Shown here one piece after another: positions 22,233 through 33,504 of a stretch of 64,000 nt of DNA; positions within the stretch are counted from its first letter, which is position 1, and the number at the start of each line of letters is the position of its first letter. The position numbers and the translations under genes were made by a program. The notes beneath the pieces are model-generated. The model worked only from the letters and a program-made list of their open reading frames with translations. It was not told where the DNA came from and did not search any database. The DNA is taken from contig NC_089584.1 in the NCBI RefSeq assembly GCF_019320115.1, forward strand, positions 103,601,208 to 103,665,207, written 5' to 3'. This stretch comes from Miscanthus floridulus (lineage: Eukaryota > Streptophyta > Magnoliopsida > Poales > Poaceae).

Positions 22233-23364
22233 CACAGTTACTATGCTTTCGACTTGTGATCGTATCAAATTTGTAAACTTGTGTTATTTTTATTGTGATT
22301 CGAACTGGCTACCGTTATGCACAAAATCATGCTTTTTTTTGTGGAAGTTAGGTCGTGTTGTAGGGCCAGGTCATCTAAGAAAAGTTACCGTTTTTCCTCC
22401 AAAAGCGTTTCACTACTAACTTACTTTTAGATTTGTTTGGCTATCTGGCTAGATTTCTAATAATGAAATGGTGAATATCTGCTCAATTGACTAATTAATG
22501 CCCTTGTTGCACACGTTGACAATTTTGGAAGAAAAAAAATCATAATGCGAAATAACAACACATCCATTATAGCTCATTTTGTTTTTTTAAGCTAAACTTT
22601 ATTTTGACCGAGTTCATAGAAAATGCACCAAAGTTTATAGCATCACATTAGTTGTATTAGATTCTATATAAAGCATGTCTTTGTTGGTGCATTTATTTGA
22701 ACTTGTAGATGTTAATATATATTTCTAAAATCTAATCAAAATAAAAGAGATTTGATTTAGGACAAAGCAAAGTGAACTATAGTCGGGGAAAAAAGTGAGT
22801 ATGCACTGGTCACCTAATAATATTTCCTGATCAGTGATCACTATTGCTTCATCACATATAATTACTTTTGAATTGTATGAGATAGCAATAGGAGAAGGTG
22901 ATTTTCATGCAAAACCACCTCATCCCGCAAGTTTCTTTGGTTTATAAATATGTGGAAACACATGATCGACAGTCTATTTGGCAAGGATTCTCTAAAGAAT
23001 TAGGCCATATTCGGAACACGGGATTATTTTTTCTTTCTGTTCATACATTTTTTCCTTGTAAAATTGAATTATTTGTTGTGAAATTCTTATATGATTCCTA
23101 TAAAAATCATGTGTTCTAAGTATGCCCTAAAATGGTTGTAATAGTAAATTAGTACATAGATCAACTCTTTAAACTATGTCACAGTGTGTGAAGAGAGATA
23201 TGGGCTAGGATCTCTACTATATGTCAGCCTCATATCAAGAGCATACGACCGTGCCATCGTTAACCACCGAGTTGTCGCACACCCCCATCCCACCTGCCCT
23301 TTTACCCCACGAAACATTTCATAGTCCATTTCAGTTGTAAGCGTAACCCTTGGCATCGTCTGTA
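22233..23364. other. AT-rich spacer with a degraded mariner-type MITE
   Basis: No gene was seen. At about 22580-22790 the phrases TTTTGACCGAGTTCATAGAAAA and ATAAAAGAGATTTGATTTAGG recall Stowaway interiors, but both ends are eroded. Confidence 0.4.
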
Positions 23365-23819
23365 CTCCCTCCGTCCCATTTTATTTGTATATCTAGAGTT
23401 TGAATGGGAATCTTAGTGAAGGTGGCAAATGATGCTTTTACCGCTGTGAACTCTCTGGAAAAGGCTGACATACTCTGTCCTCTAGCCGATTGAGATGAGA
23501 ACAAAAGTGAACGAGTGGACGAGAGAATTTGGTGATTTTTTTTATTTCATTAGTTCCACAGCCGGCTACAGGAGGTAGCTACTACTCCTTTGTCCAGAGT
23601 AGAAGCCTGTTAGTTTCGGCTTATTCGCTCATATCTGGCTTATAATCGACGGTTTAAATAGTGTTTTTCTCCTATACCAAACCAGCCAGTACTTTCAGCC
23701 ATGGCTTATAAGCCAATTCAGCCGAAACGAACGGGCCGTAGACCTGAGACCCAATGTTGACGTTTATTTTGGGAAAATTTTTGAACGCTAGATGTGTGAT
23801 TATTATAGGACGAACGGAG
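23365..23819. mobile_element. Stowaway-like element split by another MITE
   Basis: The left end CTCCCTCCGTCCCATTTTAT and right end ATTATAGGACGAACGGAG are inverted relatives flanked by TA. The element at 23605-23737 lies inside it. Confidence 0.6.
23605..23737. mobile_element. hAT-like GGCCCGTTCG-type MITE nested in a Stowaway
   Basis: Inverted ends GCCTGTTAGTTTCGGCTT and GCCGAAACGAACGGGCC enclose about 133 bp with GGCTTATAA / TTATAAGCC arms. It is a diverged relative of the elements at 11439, 16271, 24167 and 59338. Confidence 0.65.
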
Positions 23820-24166
23820 TACATCGTTAGTCGTTTGAAGGTTCTACGCAGGTGGCCATTACCATTACTGTGGTCATCAGCGTCACGCGATGACGTTCTT
23901 GACGCCTACGTTTGTTGGTTGGTAGATAGCACACACAGATACAAGTCTACTACTGTATTGATGGATACACTACACTACACGAGCATTTCTCTCCGTAAAA
24001 CAGTTGGCTAGCGGAGAAGGGGGAAGCTTGCTTGTGAATTGTGTGATCCGAGCCATCATGTGCACTGTTCCCTGCAGAGTTCGCTTTGGATGGTCATGTA
24101 AGATGTCGCTTTCTCTAGTCAACCTGGTCAGCATGTGAATTAGAGGCGATAACGGTTGTCGTTAAT

Positions 24167-24277
24167 GGCTCCGTTCGAAAAAAATAAATCAAAATATTGT
24201 TGCGATGGATTTGTAGTGAGAGTTTCGTCTGGAAAAAAAAATAAGCTAAAAAATACATAATATAAGTGAACAGGGCC
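24167..24277. mobile_element. Diverged GGCCCCGTTCG-type MITE
   Basis: The left end GGCTCCGTTCG and right end AAGTGAACAGGGCC flank about 111 bp of AT-rich sequence. It is assigned by end similarity only. Confidence 0.5.
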
Positions 24278-24415
24278 GATGTACTCCGGGTCCGTCGACC
24301 GTCCTCTTCTCCCCTGCCCAACACCTGCAAGTACAAAACGAATTCAATGACCTTGACGCCGCCCGCGCGCAGCAGCGCATCCATGGCCCGGAAAGATGAG
24401 GTATCCACATACCTA

Positions 24416-24651
24416 AGGCCTTGGCTTTAAAGTTCTAAGTTTTTTCACTCTTTCTCCGTCACATCAATTTTTAGACGCATGCATGAAGCATTAAATATAT
24501 GTAAAAAAATAACTAATTGCACAGTTTGATTGTAAATCATGAGACGAATCTTTTGAACCTAGTTAATCCATAATCAAACAAAGTTTATCAAATACAAACG
24601 AAATGTGCTACAGTTTCCAAATTACAAAAATTTACAATCTTAAACAAGGCC
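24416..24651 (+). mobile_element. MITE of the 'GGCCTTGTTTAG' family, copy 2
   Basis: It shares TTTAGACGCATGCATGAAGC, GAGACGAATCTTTTGAACCTA and GTGCTACAGTTTCC with the copy at 20818. It ends AAACAAGGCC. It is in the opposite orientation to the copy at 24814. Confidence 0.78.
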
Positions 24652-24813
24652 TATAAATTTTTGAGGCGGAGATCGGTGGATTCTCCTCGCGGATAACTGA
24701 GGGATCAGTCAGTGTCAGGCAGGCACGCTCTCCATGTGCTCGTCGCTAAATCCGGCCGCTCGGGCCACTGTACATACACAGGCCTTGTACAGGCGCCGTG
24801 CCTGGACGTTCCG

Positions 24814-25044
24814 GGCCTTGTTTACATCTACGTTACGAATCAGTATTTGATACTGTAGCACTTTTATTTGTATTTGATAATTATTGTCTAATCTTGGTTT
24901 AACTAGGCTCAAAAGATTCGTCTCGTAATTTATAATTAAACTGTGTAATTAGTTATTTTTTTATCTACATTTAATACTCCATGCATATGTTCAAAGATTT
25001 AATGTGATGGAGAGAGAGTGAAAAAACTTAATCTAAATAAGGCC
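24814..25044 (-). mobile_element. MITE of the 'GGCCTTGTTTAG' family, copy 3 (inverted)
   Basis: Read in reverse it has the same order of body phrases as copy 2 (GAGACGAATCTTTTGAGCCTA, GTGCTACAGTATC). The plus-strand ends are GGCCTTGTTTACATC and TAAATAAGGCC. Confidence 0.78.
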
Positions 25045-26353
25045 CCGATCTCATTTCCACATCCACACCGTTTAGACCATCCTTCCTGCAACCAAAGCAA
25101 CGATCGCCGTCCGTGTCTGTACGTTGATGTCCTCGTCCATACATGAGGGGGGAAGTCGGGGAAAACGTGACCGCGCGAAGCCGTAGCGTATAGGTCGTCC
25201 ACCGGCGCATGGAAAACGTTACCCTTGACGGCAAACGTACGGTATACTGGGTAGTCTCCTGCTCGTTGTCGTCCTCCTTCCCTCCGGACGCCGGCCAGGG
25301 CACTCCACGACGAGCCCGTCGCTCGAGCGCCGGTTTTAGCCGTGTCCCTCCCACAAACTTTCGGTCGCAACTTCACTGCCGCAGCCAGAGAACAAATAAA
25401 GCCACACACATTCGCCGGCACGACGCATGCATGCTGCTGACTTCGCTTACCGCGTGTGAATGTCAATGACCTGGACTCGGCTAGTGTGGCGCCCTTATTA
25501 CTACTGACGTCTCCGGTCCGGTGGTAAATAAAACGGAGCAAAATCGAACGTTAGACCGGATTCTTTTCAACAAAGACAGACAGAGTTAGCGGCCAAGCCC
25601 TTTGTCAATGCGTGCTCGGACTTGGAAGTTGGAACCCAAGCCTAATCCGATCACGAGATCGGCCCTCCGTTCTAAGGCTAGTCCAGGCCTTTCAGTCGCA
25701 CCAAATCTTGTTTAGCCCGACCACGTTTGATGAACTTTTAATTGGGATGCATCCAAGGATGGTGATGACGGGATTTGCTAAGGTAATAACGGTACATCGG
25801 AATGGCTAGGATCACCTATTACCTCCTAGTAGAAGATAATTAGAGAAATATATATCCCCAGCACACGCCTATATAGAAGTCATTACAACTCACAACAAAG
25901 AAAACTTCGTATTTCCATGTGATCTCCAGCACAAAAAAAGGTGCATTCAGTCTTGTAGAATTATGAAGCAAGGGCGCACAACACATTATTACATACCCAA
26001 AAAAAAAAACTTTTTTTTTAATCTTTACACATTTCTGTTTTGATCTATCTATGCAATATAGACTAAAAATGTATCAAACTCTCCTGCTACATGCTGCAAG
26101 TGTACCCATCGATCGTTTGTCAGCGTCTACTAGGTGAGCACAGCACAGCACGGGCCCGTCGAAATCCTCGCGAGAGGTGCGACGCACGCATCGCCTGACC
26201 CGGCCTCGTCGCCCGGCGGTCGTGGTATGTGTAGGTGGCACATCCGGCCAGTCTCCCTTGCCTGGCTTAGGGTGCAAGCCCCGCTGATCGGCGGGCGCAG
26301 TCAGAGTAAGAGAATATACATATATCTGTAGGAGTGGAGTAGGCATCGATCAA
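25045..26353. other. Spacer and 3' flank of the RING gene
   Basis: ORFs at 24999-25541 are GC-rich and without domains. The part near 26353 should be the RING gene 3' UTR. No RNA gene or complete transposon was recognised. Confidence 0.45.
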
Positions 26354-27994
26354 TCACTTGAGCTCTTGCTTGCAGAGAGGGCAAGAGGAGATGATCCTGA
26401 GCCACCTGTCCACGCACTTGAGGTGGAACATGTGCGTGCACGGCAGCTGCCGAACCTCCTCCTTCTCCCTGTACTGCGCAAGGCAGATGCAGCACTCCTG
26501 CAGTCGCAAGTTCAGTTCAGACAAGTTCAGACTTTCAGACTCGTAAAAACACTGCTTATACATGCTGCATGTCTTGAAGCAGTTCAGTTCACTGCGGGCG
26601 ATCGGCGATCGCAGTTTGAACATGACATCTCCGATCATGGGATCTGGCTATCTGCAAAGCTAGGATTAGTCTCCTTGCCTGCTCTGTTGTCGGTCACAAC
26701 AATAGCATGAACCGACTCACCGAGGAGGGGCTTCTGAGTGGGCGCCATCCAAAAGGCAAAGTTAGGACTTGTTATGTTTAGTATCATCCAAAAAGGGAGC
26801 ACGTTCTAATTTCGTACTCGCACGTTTCCACTTTCGCCATGCCCTGTTCCGGCGCAGTCGAGTTTACCAATCATTTGTTTGGCGAATTTCTTCCTGGCCT
26901 CCCTTTTTCTACTTCGTTTTTTTTATTTGTACCAATCAAAATGCTGCTAGGTATAGTTGCTGCTACTGTGATCATTTGTTCGTGCAGCGTGCCTGTAAAT
27001 ATGCAGCAGCTAAGCGTGCGATCGAGAGATGGATGTAATTTACTCGCCTGGTCATCGTGCTCTCGGTCCCTTGGCACGTCGGCGGGCTCCTTGAACCGCC
27101 ACCGCGGCAGCGCGGCGAGCTGCTCGTCGGAGGCGCCCCTTCCGACGGAGGCCGAGTTCATGTTGTAGCCGAGCGCGTAGCCGACCATGGGCACGAAGCA
27201 GCAGAGCAGCAGGAAGAGGAGGAACGGGAGCGAGTAGACGACGGCGTTCCAGGCCAGCAGGCTGATGCAGAGCGCGTACAGCCTGGGCGCGCGGCTGAAC
27301 GACCCCAGCCGCGCGTCGAACACCCACACGTTGCCCATCACGAACCACATCGCGAAGAAGAGCTCCAGGAACGCCCGCGCCTTGTTCATCAGATACGACC
27401 TGTCCCTGCATTATAATTTATATATTCGCGCGCGCGCGCGAGAATAATCAATTAATCCCCATTGTTTCCACCCCAAGAAATCTGTCCGTTTCAGTATCAA
27501 ATTTGACGTTGGCGCAACACAAAGAATCGAATTTTATACCTTAGAGCGTCATTGGCGCCGTGCATCTCGAGGTCGCCCGAGAGCGCGTCGCCCCGGCCGC
27601 CGGAGGCGGCGGAGGAATGCCGGTGGCGCCAATAGAGGAGGGGCAGGCTGAGCACGTTGCCGACGTTGTAGGCCGCGACCCAGAGGCGGAGCGGCCACGC
27701 GGGGAGCTCCGCGGGGGAGGTGGCGACGACGGCGGTGGTCAGGACCATCTGCGCGACGATGACGCCGAGCTCGAGCGCGAGCCAGCCGGGCGAGTTGAAC
27801 GGGTTGGAGCCCAGGTCGGACCTCGGCCCGTTCTGGTACTGGTACACCCGGCGCAGGAAGATGAACCACCGGGCCCTCGACATCCGCGCCACCGCGCGCA
27901 TCGTGAACGCGGACATCCGGCCGCCGCCGCCGCCTCCAGGCGCCGGCATCGCCGACGACGACAACGAAGAAGAAGAAGAGGAAGGCGGCCGCAT
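26354..27994 (-). CDS. Multi-pass membrane RING-H2 E3 ubiquitin ligase (At4g11680/At1g12760-like)
   Basis: Three exons (27540-27994, 27048-27405, 26354-26497) in phase encode 318 aa. The N terminus is Ser- and Gly-rich. Hydrophobic segments lie near residues 72-93, 101-121, 163-183 and in a long stretch about 195-235. The C-terminal RING is C-x2-C-x14-C-x1-H-x2-H-x2-C-x10-C-x2-C at residues 273-313, with Trp before the last pair, which is the RING-H2 (C3H2C3) pattern that recruits E2 enzymes. Layout and phrases such as ECCICLAQY and LPCTHMFHLKCVDRWL match the plant membrane RING ligase family named. The substrate is unknown. Intron 1 is GT-AG. For intron 2 only a GC donor (CAG|GCGAGT) keeps frame with the acceptor before ECCIC; the nearby GT would shift the frame. 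The start at 27994 was chosen because upstream in-frame sequence is low-complexity Pro/Ser. The linker before the RING is shorter than in recalled relatives. Confidence 0.87.
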
Positions 27995-28622
27995 TGCTGT
28001 GGTGCGACGACGCCGGAGGGGAGGGCGGTGGGCGGTGGGGGCATTGGCATGCCGCGCTTGTTTTCTCCGGGAAGGATAAATGGTGGGAGGGAGGAGCGCG
28101 GGTTGGGTTCGAGATGGTGACCAATAATCTAACGGCTTTGCTTTGGCGCCAAGAGTAGGGGAGGGGAGGTGCGTGAAGGTGGAGGGACACAAACGGTTGG
28201 CCTAACCGTCCCCTCCTCCTCTCCATGCTTCCTTCCTCTTGGCTCTTTGCTCTCTCTCAGAGGCTGTGGCTTGTGTTTGGTTTTGTTTAGGTGGGAAGCA
28301 ACAAGGGCGGCGGCCCTGGTCATGGCGAGCAGATGGCATGCGTGACTTTTTCTTACACATTCAGATTGCGTCCCTTTGTTAATTAACGATATTTACTTGC
28401 TGATTATTTTCAACATTCAGATTATTACCAATCTTTCTGGATGGACTGGGACAAGACAAATTTATTCCAGCACTTGAAATTGAAAACTGCAATGCCATAA
28501 TGGTGTTTGAAGAAAAGATTATCTGATTCTTAGTGATATTGTGTCAGGCAATCAGAGTGACTCAAGGACGGTGGCAGGGGTCCTCAGATGGTAAAGTCTC
28601 ATCCTATTGTTCAATGGGACTG
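27995..28622. other. Upstream region of the RING gene
   Basis: This is presumed 5' UTR and promoter on the minus strand. A CT/GA-rich tract at about 28130-28260 is typical of plant leaders. No other gene was seen before the LTR at 28623. Confidence 0.45.
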
Positions 28623-29188
28623 TGTTGGGAATTTAACTTCGTCACAAAAACGCAGCTCCAAACTTTGGAATCAAATCTTTAAATTTCCATAACAATATTT
28701 GTTTGCGGAAAGAGGAAAGCGAATACAACATTTCGACTTCATAAGAAAAGGATCGACTTTGCTGAAATAGAAGCAAAGATCAAGATCAAGAGCGAAGACA
28801 AAAGTTTAGCTTCGCTATCAGAAAATCAACTTCGCCGACCAAAGATGTCAAAGAGAAGTAAAACAAGGCTAGACGAAGGCAAAAATTAAACTTCGCTTAA
28901 CATTCTGAAGGTCAAAGCAAAATCGACTAAGTCCAAAACAAAGATATCAAGAAGACCGGTTACTGAAATTTGAAGAATGAAGGCTTAGAAGGAGAAAATG
29001 ACCACTTCACCCTTGTAGTTGAAAAGGGTTGTAAACATTTGAGTTGGGGGTAAAATAGTCATTTTATGTAAAATACAAAGACGGGAGCCCTATAAATACC
29101 CCCTCTGATATGTACAGTACGATCATGAAATGAATACAACTTCGTCTTGTGTTCAAACTTTGATGCTTGAGTAATTTCTTACCCAACA
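28623..29188 (+). mobile_element. 5' LTR of the Tat element
   Basis: 566 bp from TGTTGGGAATTTAACTTCG to TTTCTTACCCAACA, with perfect 7-bp terminal inversion TGTTGGG / CCCAACA. A TATA box (TATAAATA, 29091-29098) lies near the 3' side. Confidence 0.92.
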
Positions 29189-29190
29189 TC

Positions 29191-29202
29191 TGGCGCCCAC
29201 CG
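29191..29202 (+). promoter_or_regulatory. Primer binding site of the Tat element
   Basis: TGGCGCCCACCG starts two bases after the LTR end. This is the usual sequence at this site in Tat elements and is complementary to a tRNA 3' end. It differs from the initiator-Met site used by the copia element at 60918. Confidence 0.7.
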
Positions 29203-29207
29203 TTTGT

Positions 29208-30477
29208 GTGCTCAAAAACTCCCACGACCACGCGAAGCTAATGGGCAGACCTAACAAGAAAGTTACCACTGGGGTAACCGAAGATGACCCACCAGCAGTC
29301 GAAGACCAAAGTCTCGAAAAAGATACACCCCAAAACCCAAGCTCTTCAAAGGCAAGCGAATTCGAAGAACAAAGACTCAAAAAATTAGAAGAACAAGTGT
29401 TGAGAAAACAAAAAGAACTTGAAGAATGTCGCGCGAGAGCAAGAGAAAAGTCTCTTAAACAAAAAAATAGGAAGCCAAAGCCACCCTTCATGAACTGAAT
29501 AAACAACTTCAAAGCGCCAGCCATGAAGTCATAAATTTAGAAGAACCAAACTCAGCAATGAAAGCCGCTCAAGAAAAGAACTCCCAAAAGTCATTTATAT
29601 CAATTAACACAAGCTCTCACCTGTCAATAAACTTGCAGCTAGCACAATAGCCTTTGAGGTACAAATTTAACATGATACCAACTTTCGATGACCAATCTGA
29701 CCCAAGGTAATTTTTGATGAGTTTTGAAGCCGCGGTAATTTCTGGAGGCGGCGATGAAACTACGTTGGCAAAATATCTTGTCATGGCAGTTAAAGGACCA
29801 GCACAACAATGGTACTCTTCGCTAAAAGCAAAATCCATACATTCATGAGATCAACTTAAAGCAAACTTGCTTGTTGACTTTCAAGGATTTCAACAGCTGG
29901 CCTCACAGACATAGATCTGTTTAATTGCAAGCAGCAAATCAAAGAACCCCTGAGTCAACATTTCAAAAGATTCATCCAAATCAAAGCACAAATCCTAAAC
30001 ATCCCAAATGAAGTGGTGATAATAGCCGCAATTAAAGGGCTTCGAGTAGGCCAATGCGCTTCTCATCTTGCTCGAGAAAAACCAAGTACAGTTGCTGAGC
30101 TTTATAAAGTCATTCAAAAATATTGCAAGTCAGATGACGACTACAGAAAAAGAATCGAAGAAAACAACTTCAGGGCTCAAATCAATCAAAACAACAACTT
30201 TCATCCTCCAAGACCAAACAACTATGAGCGAAGACCATTTACACCACACAATCAAGTCAACCAAATTGAGAATGACAACAATTCAAAAGCCGAAAGTGAT
30301 TATGCTCACCAAAATCAATACAACCAGCGAAGTCAATTCAATGAAAGAACATTTGAAAGAGGAGGCTTTAACACAAAAGGAAGAGGAAGAGCACCTTTAA
30401 AACCTGAAGACATGTACTGCATTATTCATAGCAAAGGGGCTGGACATACATCTAAAATGTGTCCTAAAGTAAAGTAA
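29208..30477 (+). pseudogene. gag of the Tat element
   Basis: The frame begins after the primer site (likely Met in MGRPNKKVTTGV at 29241) with a charged coiled-coil-like stretch (KKLEEQVLRKQKELEECRAR). It is then broken by stops and resumes at 30013 with capsid-like sequence. It ends in a knuckle-like YCIIHSKGAGHTSKMC (C-x3-H-x4-H-x4-C), a variant spacing seen in Tat gag. Multiple frameshifts make it non-functional. Confidence 0.75.
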
Positions 30478-30979
30478 AGTATCGAAGAAGCCCAAGAAGA
30501 AAATAGGGCACCAAGCCAATCAAAAGTTATCAATCATGTGAGGCAAGAACAACAAACCTCTCATCAAACTTATTACCCAATGCATTATGGACATACCCAA
30601 GCACTACTTCTAGGGCCACCTCCCGCATACAGCTATGAACCCCTAGCAATATATCATCCCATGTAAAATCAATGGAGTCAAAATCAATCTCAGCAATCCA
30701 ATGTTCAATCAGCACAACCCGAAGCTTCAGTAGTAAACAACAAACAACCAAGCCAAGCAAGAGAATAACTTCCGATCAGTTTCAGTAGTGAACAATAATG
30801 CAATCATCCCAAGCAGAGAAAGAATATTAACAATCACGGGAGGAAATAGCATGGACCATGAAAATAACAGTCAAAGAAGAAATTACTTACGAAGAGTAAA
30901 TTCAATTTCAATGGAAGACCCATACAAAAAAACAAGATGGTCCCATCTGCCAATCACATTCTCAGAAGAAGACTTTTAG

Positions 30980-31453
30980 TTGAAAGATTGCCCACATATG
31001 GATGCTATGGTAATTGAAGCAAACACTGATGGTTGGGCAGTCTCAAAAATATTGGTTGATGGAGGTAGCTCCACTGACATTATATTCACATCAACAATTG
31101 ACGCCATGAAAATTGATCGCAAAATGTTAGGAAGAGCTGAGCACCCACTCTATGGTTTCGGCAGCAAAAAGATCCACTCAATTGGAAGAATAATTTTGCC
31201 AGTTTCTTTTGAAATAGTAAGCAATGCAAGAACAAAGCAAATAACATTTGATGTGGTTGACATATACTATCCATACAATGCACTCTTTGGAAGAGGAACT
31301 TTAAATGCATTCGAAGCAGTCACAAGCTACTCATACTTATGTATGAAAGTGCCAGCAATAAATGGAGTAATCACAGTACATGGAGACCAAACTGGGGCAA
31401 GAAATATTGAAAAAGAATACACTCCAAGAGAAGAATGTTCACGCATTCATTGA
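30980..31453 (+). pseudogene. Aspartic protease of the Tat element
   Basis: A 157-residue frame contains ILVDGGSSTDIIF with the active-site Asp at residue 27. The DGGS form in place of DTG/DSG is usual in this clade. Downstream YGFGSKKIHSIGRIILPVSF is the flap and hydrophobic core. In life it would cleave the Gag-Pol polyprotein. A frame break at 31453 separates it from RT. Confidence 0.78.
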
Positions 31454-31499
31454 AAAAGAAAACGAAGAAACAGAAAATGCGAAGCCTAAACCAAAGCTC

Positions 31500-32665
31500 A
31501 AGCTTGTGAAGAAACAAAAAGAGTACCTCTTGATCCATTAGTCCCAGACAAACAATACATCATTGGTACTAGACTTTCTCAAGAAAAAGAGGACAAACTT
31601 ATAGAATTTTGTCGAAGCAACAAAGATATATTTGCTTGGTCATCCAATGACTTAGGAGGAGTTAGCAGAGACATAATTGAGCACAAACGTGACATCGATC
31701 CAAAAGTCAGACAAAAAAGTAAAAGTTGAGAAAACTAGCCGAAGACAGAGTTCAGGCTGCCAAAGCTGAAGTTCAAAGATTGCTTAATGCAAAAGTCATA
31801 AGAGAAGTTTAATTCATAACTTGGCTCAGAAACATTGTCATGTTTAGGAAGAAGAATGGAAAATAGAGAATGTGCATTGATTTAACAGATCTCAATAAAG
31901 CATGCCCAAAAGATAATTTTCCACTACCAAGAATTGACACACTAGTCGATCAAGCAGCACGAAGTGAAATGCTAAGTTTCTTGGATAGTTTTTTTTGGTT
32001 ATCATCAAATTTGGATGAGAAAAGAAGATGAAGAATTCACAAGTTTTATCACCCCATTCGGGACCTACTATTTTATAAGAATGGTAGAGGGGCTTCGCAA
32101 TGTTGGCACAATATTTGTTAGAATGACCTCAATAGTGCTACGCGATCAAATTGGCAAAAATCTACTCACCTACGTTGATGACATAGTAGTCAAGAGCAAG
32201 AAAAGAGGAGATCACATCAAAGACTTGCAAGAAACATTTGCAAATCTCAGGAAAGCAAATTTAAAGTTGAATCCAAAAAAGTGCACCTTCGGAGTCCAAA
32301 AGGGCAAAATTCTAGGTTGCATTGTATCAGCAAAAGGAATCGATCCAAATCCAGACAAAGTCCAGGCAATCTTAAACATGAAAGTTCCTGAAAATATAAA
32401 GGACGTCCAAAAATTGATAGGAAGACTTGCCGCCTTAAACAGGTTTATTTCAAAATCAGCAGAGCGAAGTCTACCGATATTTCAAGCACTCAAGGGAACA
32501 AAAAAAGACTTCGCATGGGGACCTTCGCAACAACATGCATTCGAAGAAATAAAAAGTTACTTGTCAAAGCCAAATACTCTAACCACACCAACCCCAGGGG
32601 CTAAATTGCTCCTATATGTCTCAGCAATAGAAAGTGCAGTAAGTGCAGTCTTAGTTGAAGAATAG
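31500..32665 (+). pseudogene. Reverse transcriptase of the Tat element
   Basis: Fragmented N-terminal part (IDLTDLNKACPKDNFPLPRI around 31877-31935), then a 216-residue frame from 32015 with SFITPFGTYYFIRMVEGLRN and the catalytic YVDD at 32171-32182. The thumb and connection region follows (GCIVSAKGIDPNPDKVQAI). The frame stops at 32663. Several earlier in-frame stops inactivate it. Confidence 0.88.
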
Positions 32666-32689
32666 GAAAATAAACACACAAAAAGATAA

Positions 32690-33504
32690 GTCCCAGTCTA
32701 CTTTGTTTCGAAACCTTTGTCTAGCTTAAAAATCTATTACTCAGAAATTGAGAAAATAGCTTATACAGTTTTAACTACAGCAAGAAAATCGAAGCATTAT
32801 TTCCAAGCTCACAAAATCAGAGTACCAACAAATTATCCTCTGAAAGAAGTTTTGCAAAGTTACAGATCATCTGGAAGATTGGAAAAATTAGCAACAGAAC
32901 TATCTCAGCATCAAATCGAATTCAAAAAAGAACATCAATAAAATCTCAAGTCTTGGCAGACTTCGTGGCAGATTGGACTCCGTCTCAAAATCAAAGCGAA
33001 GACAAAAAGCAACCATACTGGATAATATATTGCGATGGAGCATGGGGCTTCGCAGGGACTGGTGCAGCAGCAATAATCACATCACCTTCAGGGGTCAAAA
33101 TGAGATACGCTGCAACACTTGAATTTCAATGTACCAACAATATTGTTGAATATAAAGTCGTTTTACTCAGACTCTGAAAAGCAAGAGCAATGGGGATCCA
33201 AAGACTAATAATCAAAATAGATTCACAAGTTGTGGCTGGATACATCGAGAAAGATTACAAGGCAAGAGATCTAGAGCTAGCAAAATACTTGCAATTTTTA
33301 AGACAACAAGAGAAATACTTTGAAGGCTTCATAGTAAAAAATATCTCAAGAACAAACAACTCAGACACTGACGAAATAGCAAAAGCTATAGCTCAAAATA
33401 CAAGCTTGCCTCAAGATATTTTCTTCCAAGTACTAACTCATGCATCTATCAAGGCAAAGCAAGAAGTCCCAAGAGAAGTCCATATAATACAAAGCGAAGA
33501 TTAG
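32690..33504 (+). pseudogene. RNase H and second archaeal-type RNase H of the Tat element
   Basis: The first part (32717-32941) has LKIYYSEIEKIAYTVLTTAR and TNYPLKEVLQS, the retroviral RNase H remnant. The second (32953-33504, split by a stop at 33177) has WIIYCDGAWGFAGTGAAAII and NNIVEYKVVLLRL, with the Asp and Glu positions of an archaeal-like RNase H. A second RNase H acquired by the Tat clade is established. Confidence 0.78.

Noticed and set aside
24999..25541. 180-codon minus-strand ORF
   Set aside because: It starts in spacer, ends in a MITE, shows no domain, and the overlapping frames are equally open.
27549..28226. 225-codon ORF overlapping the first RING exon in another frame, and plus-strand ORFs at 27560-28120
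   Set aside because: Arg/Pro-rich shadows of a GC-rich coding exon. The frame with membrane segments and a phase-consistent junction is the real one.
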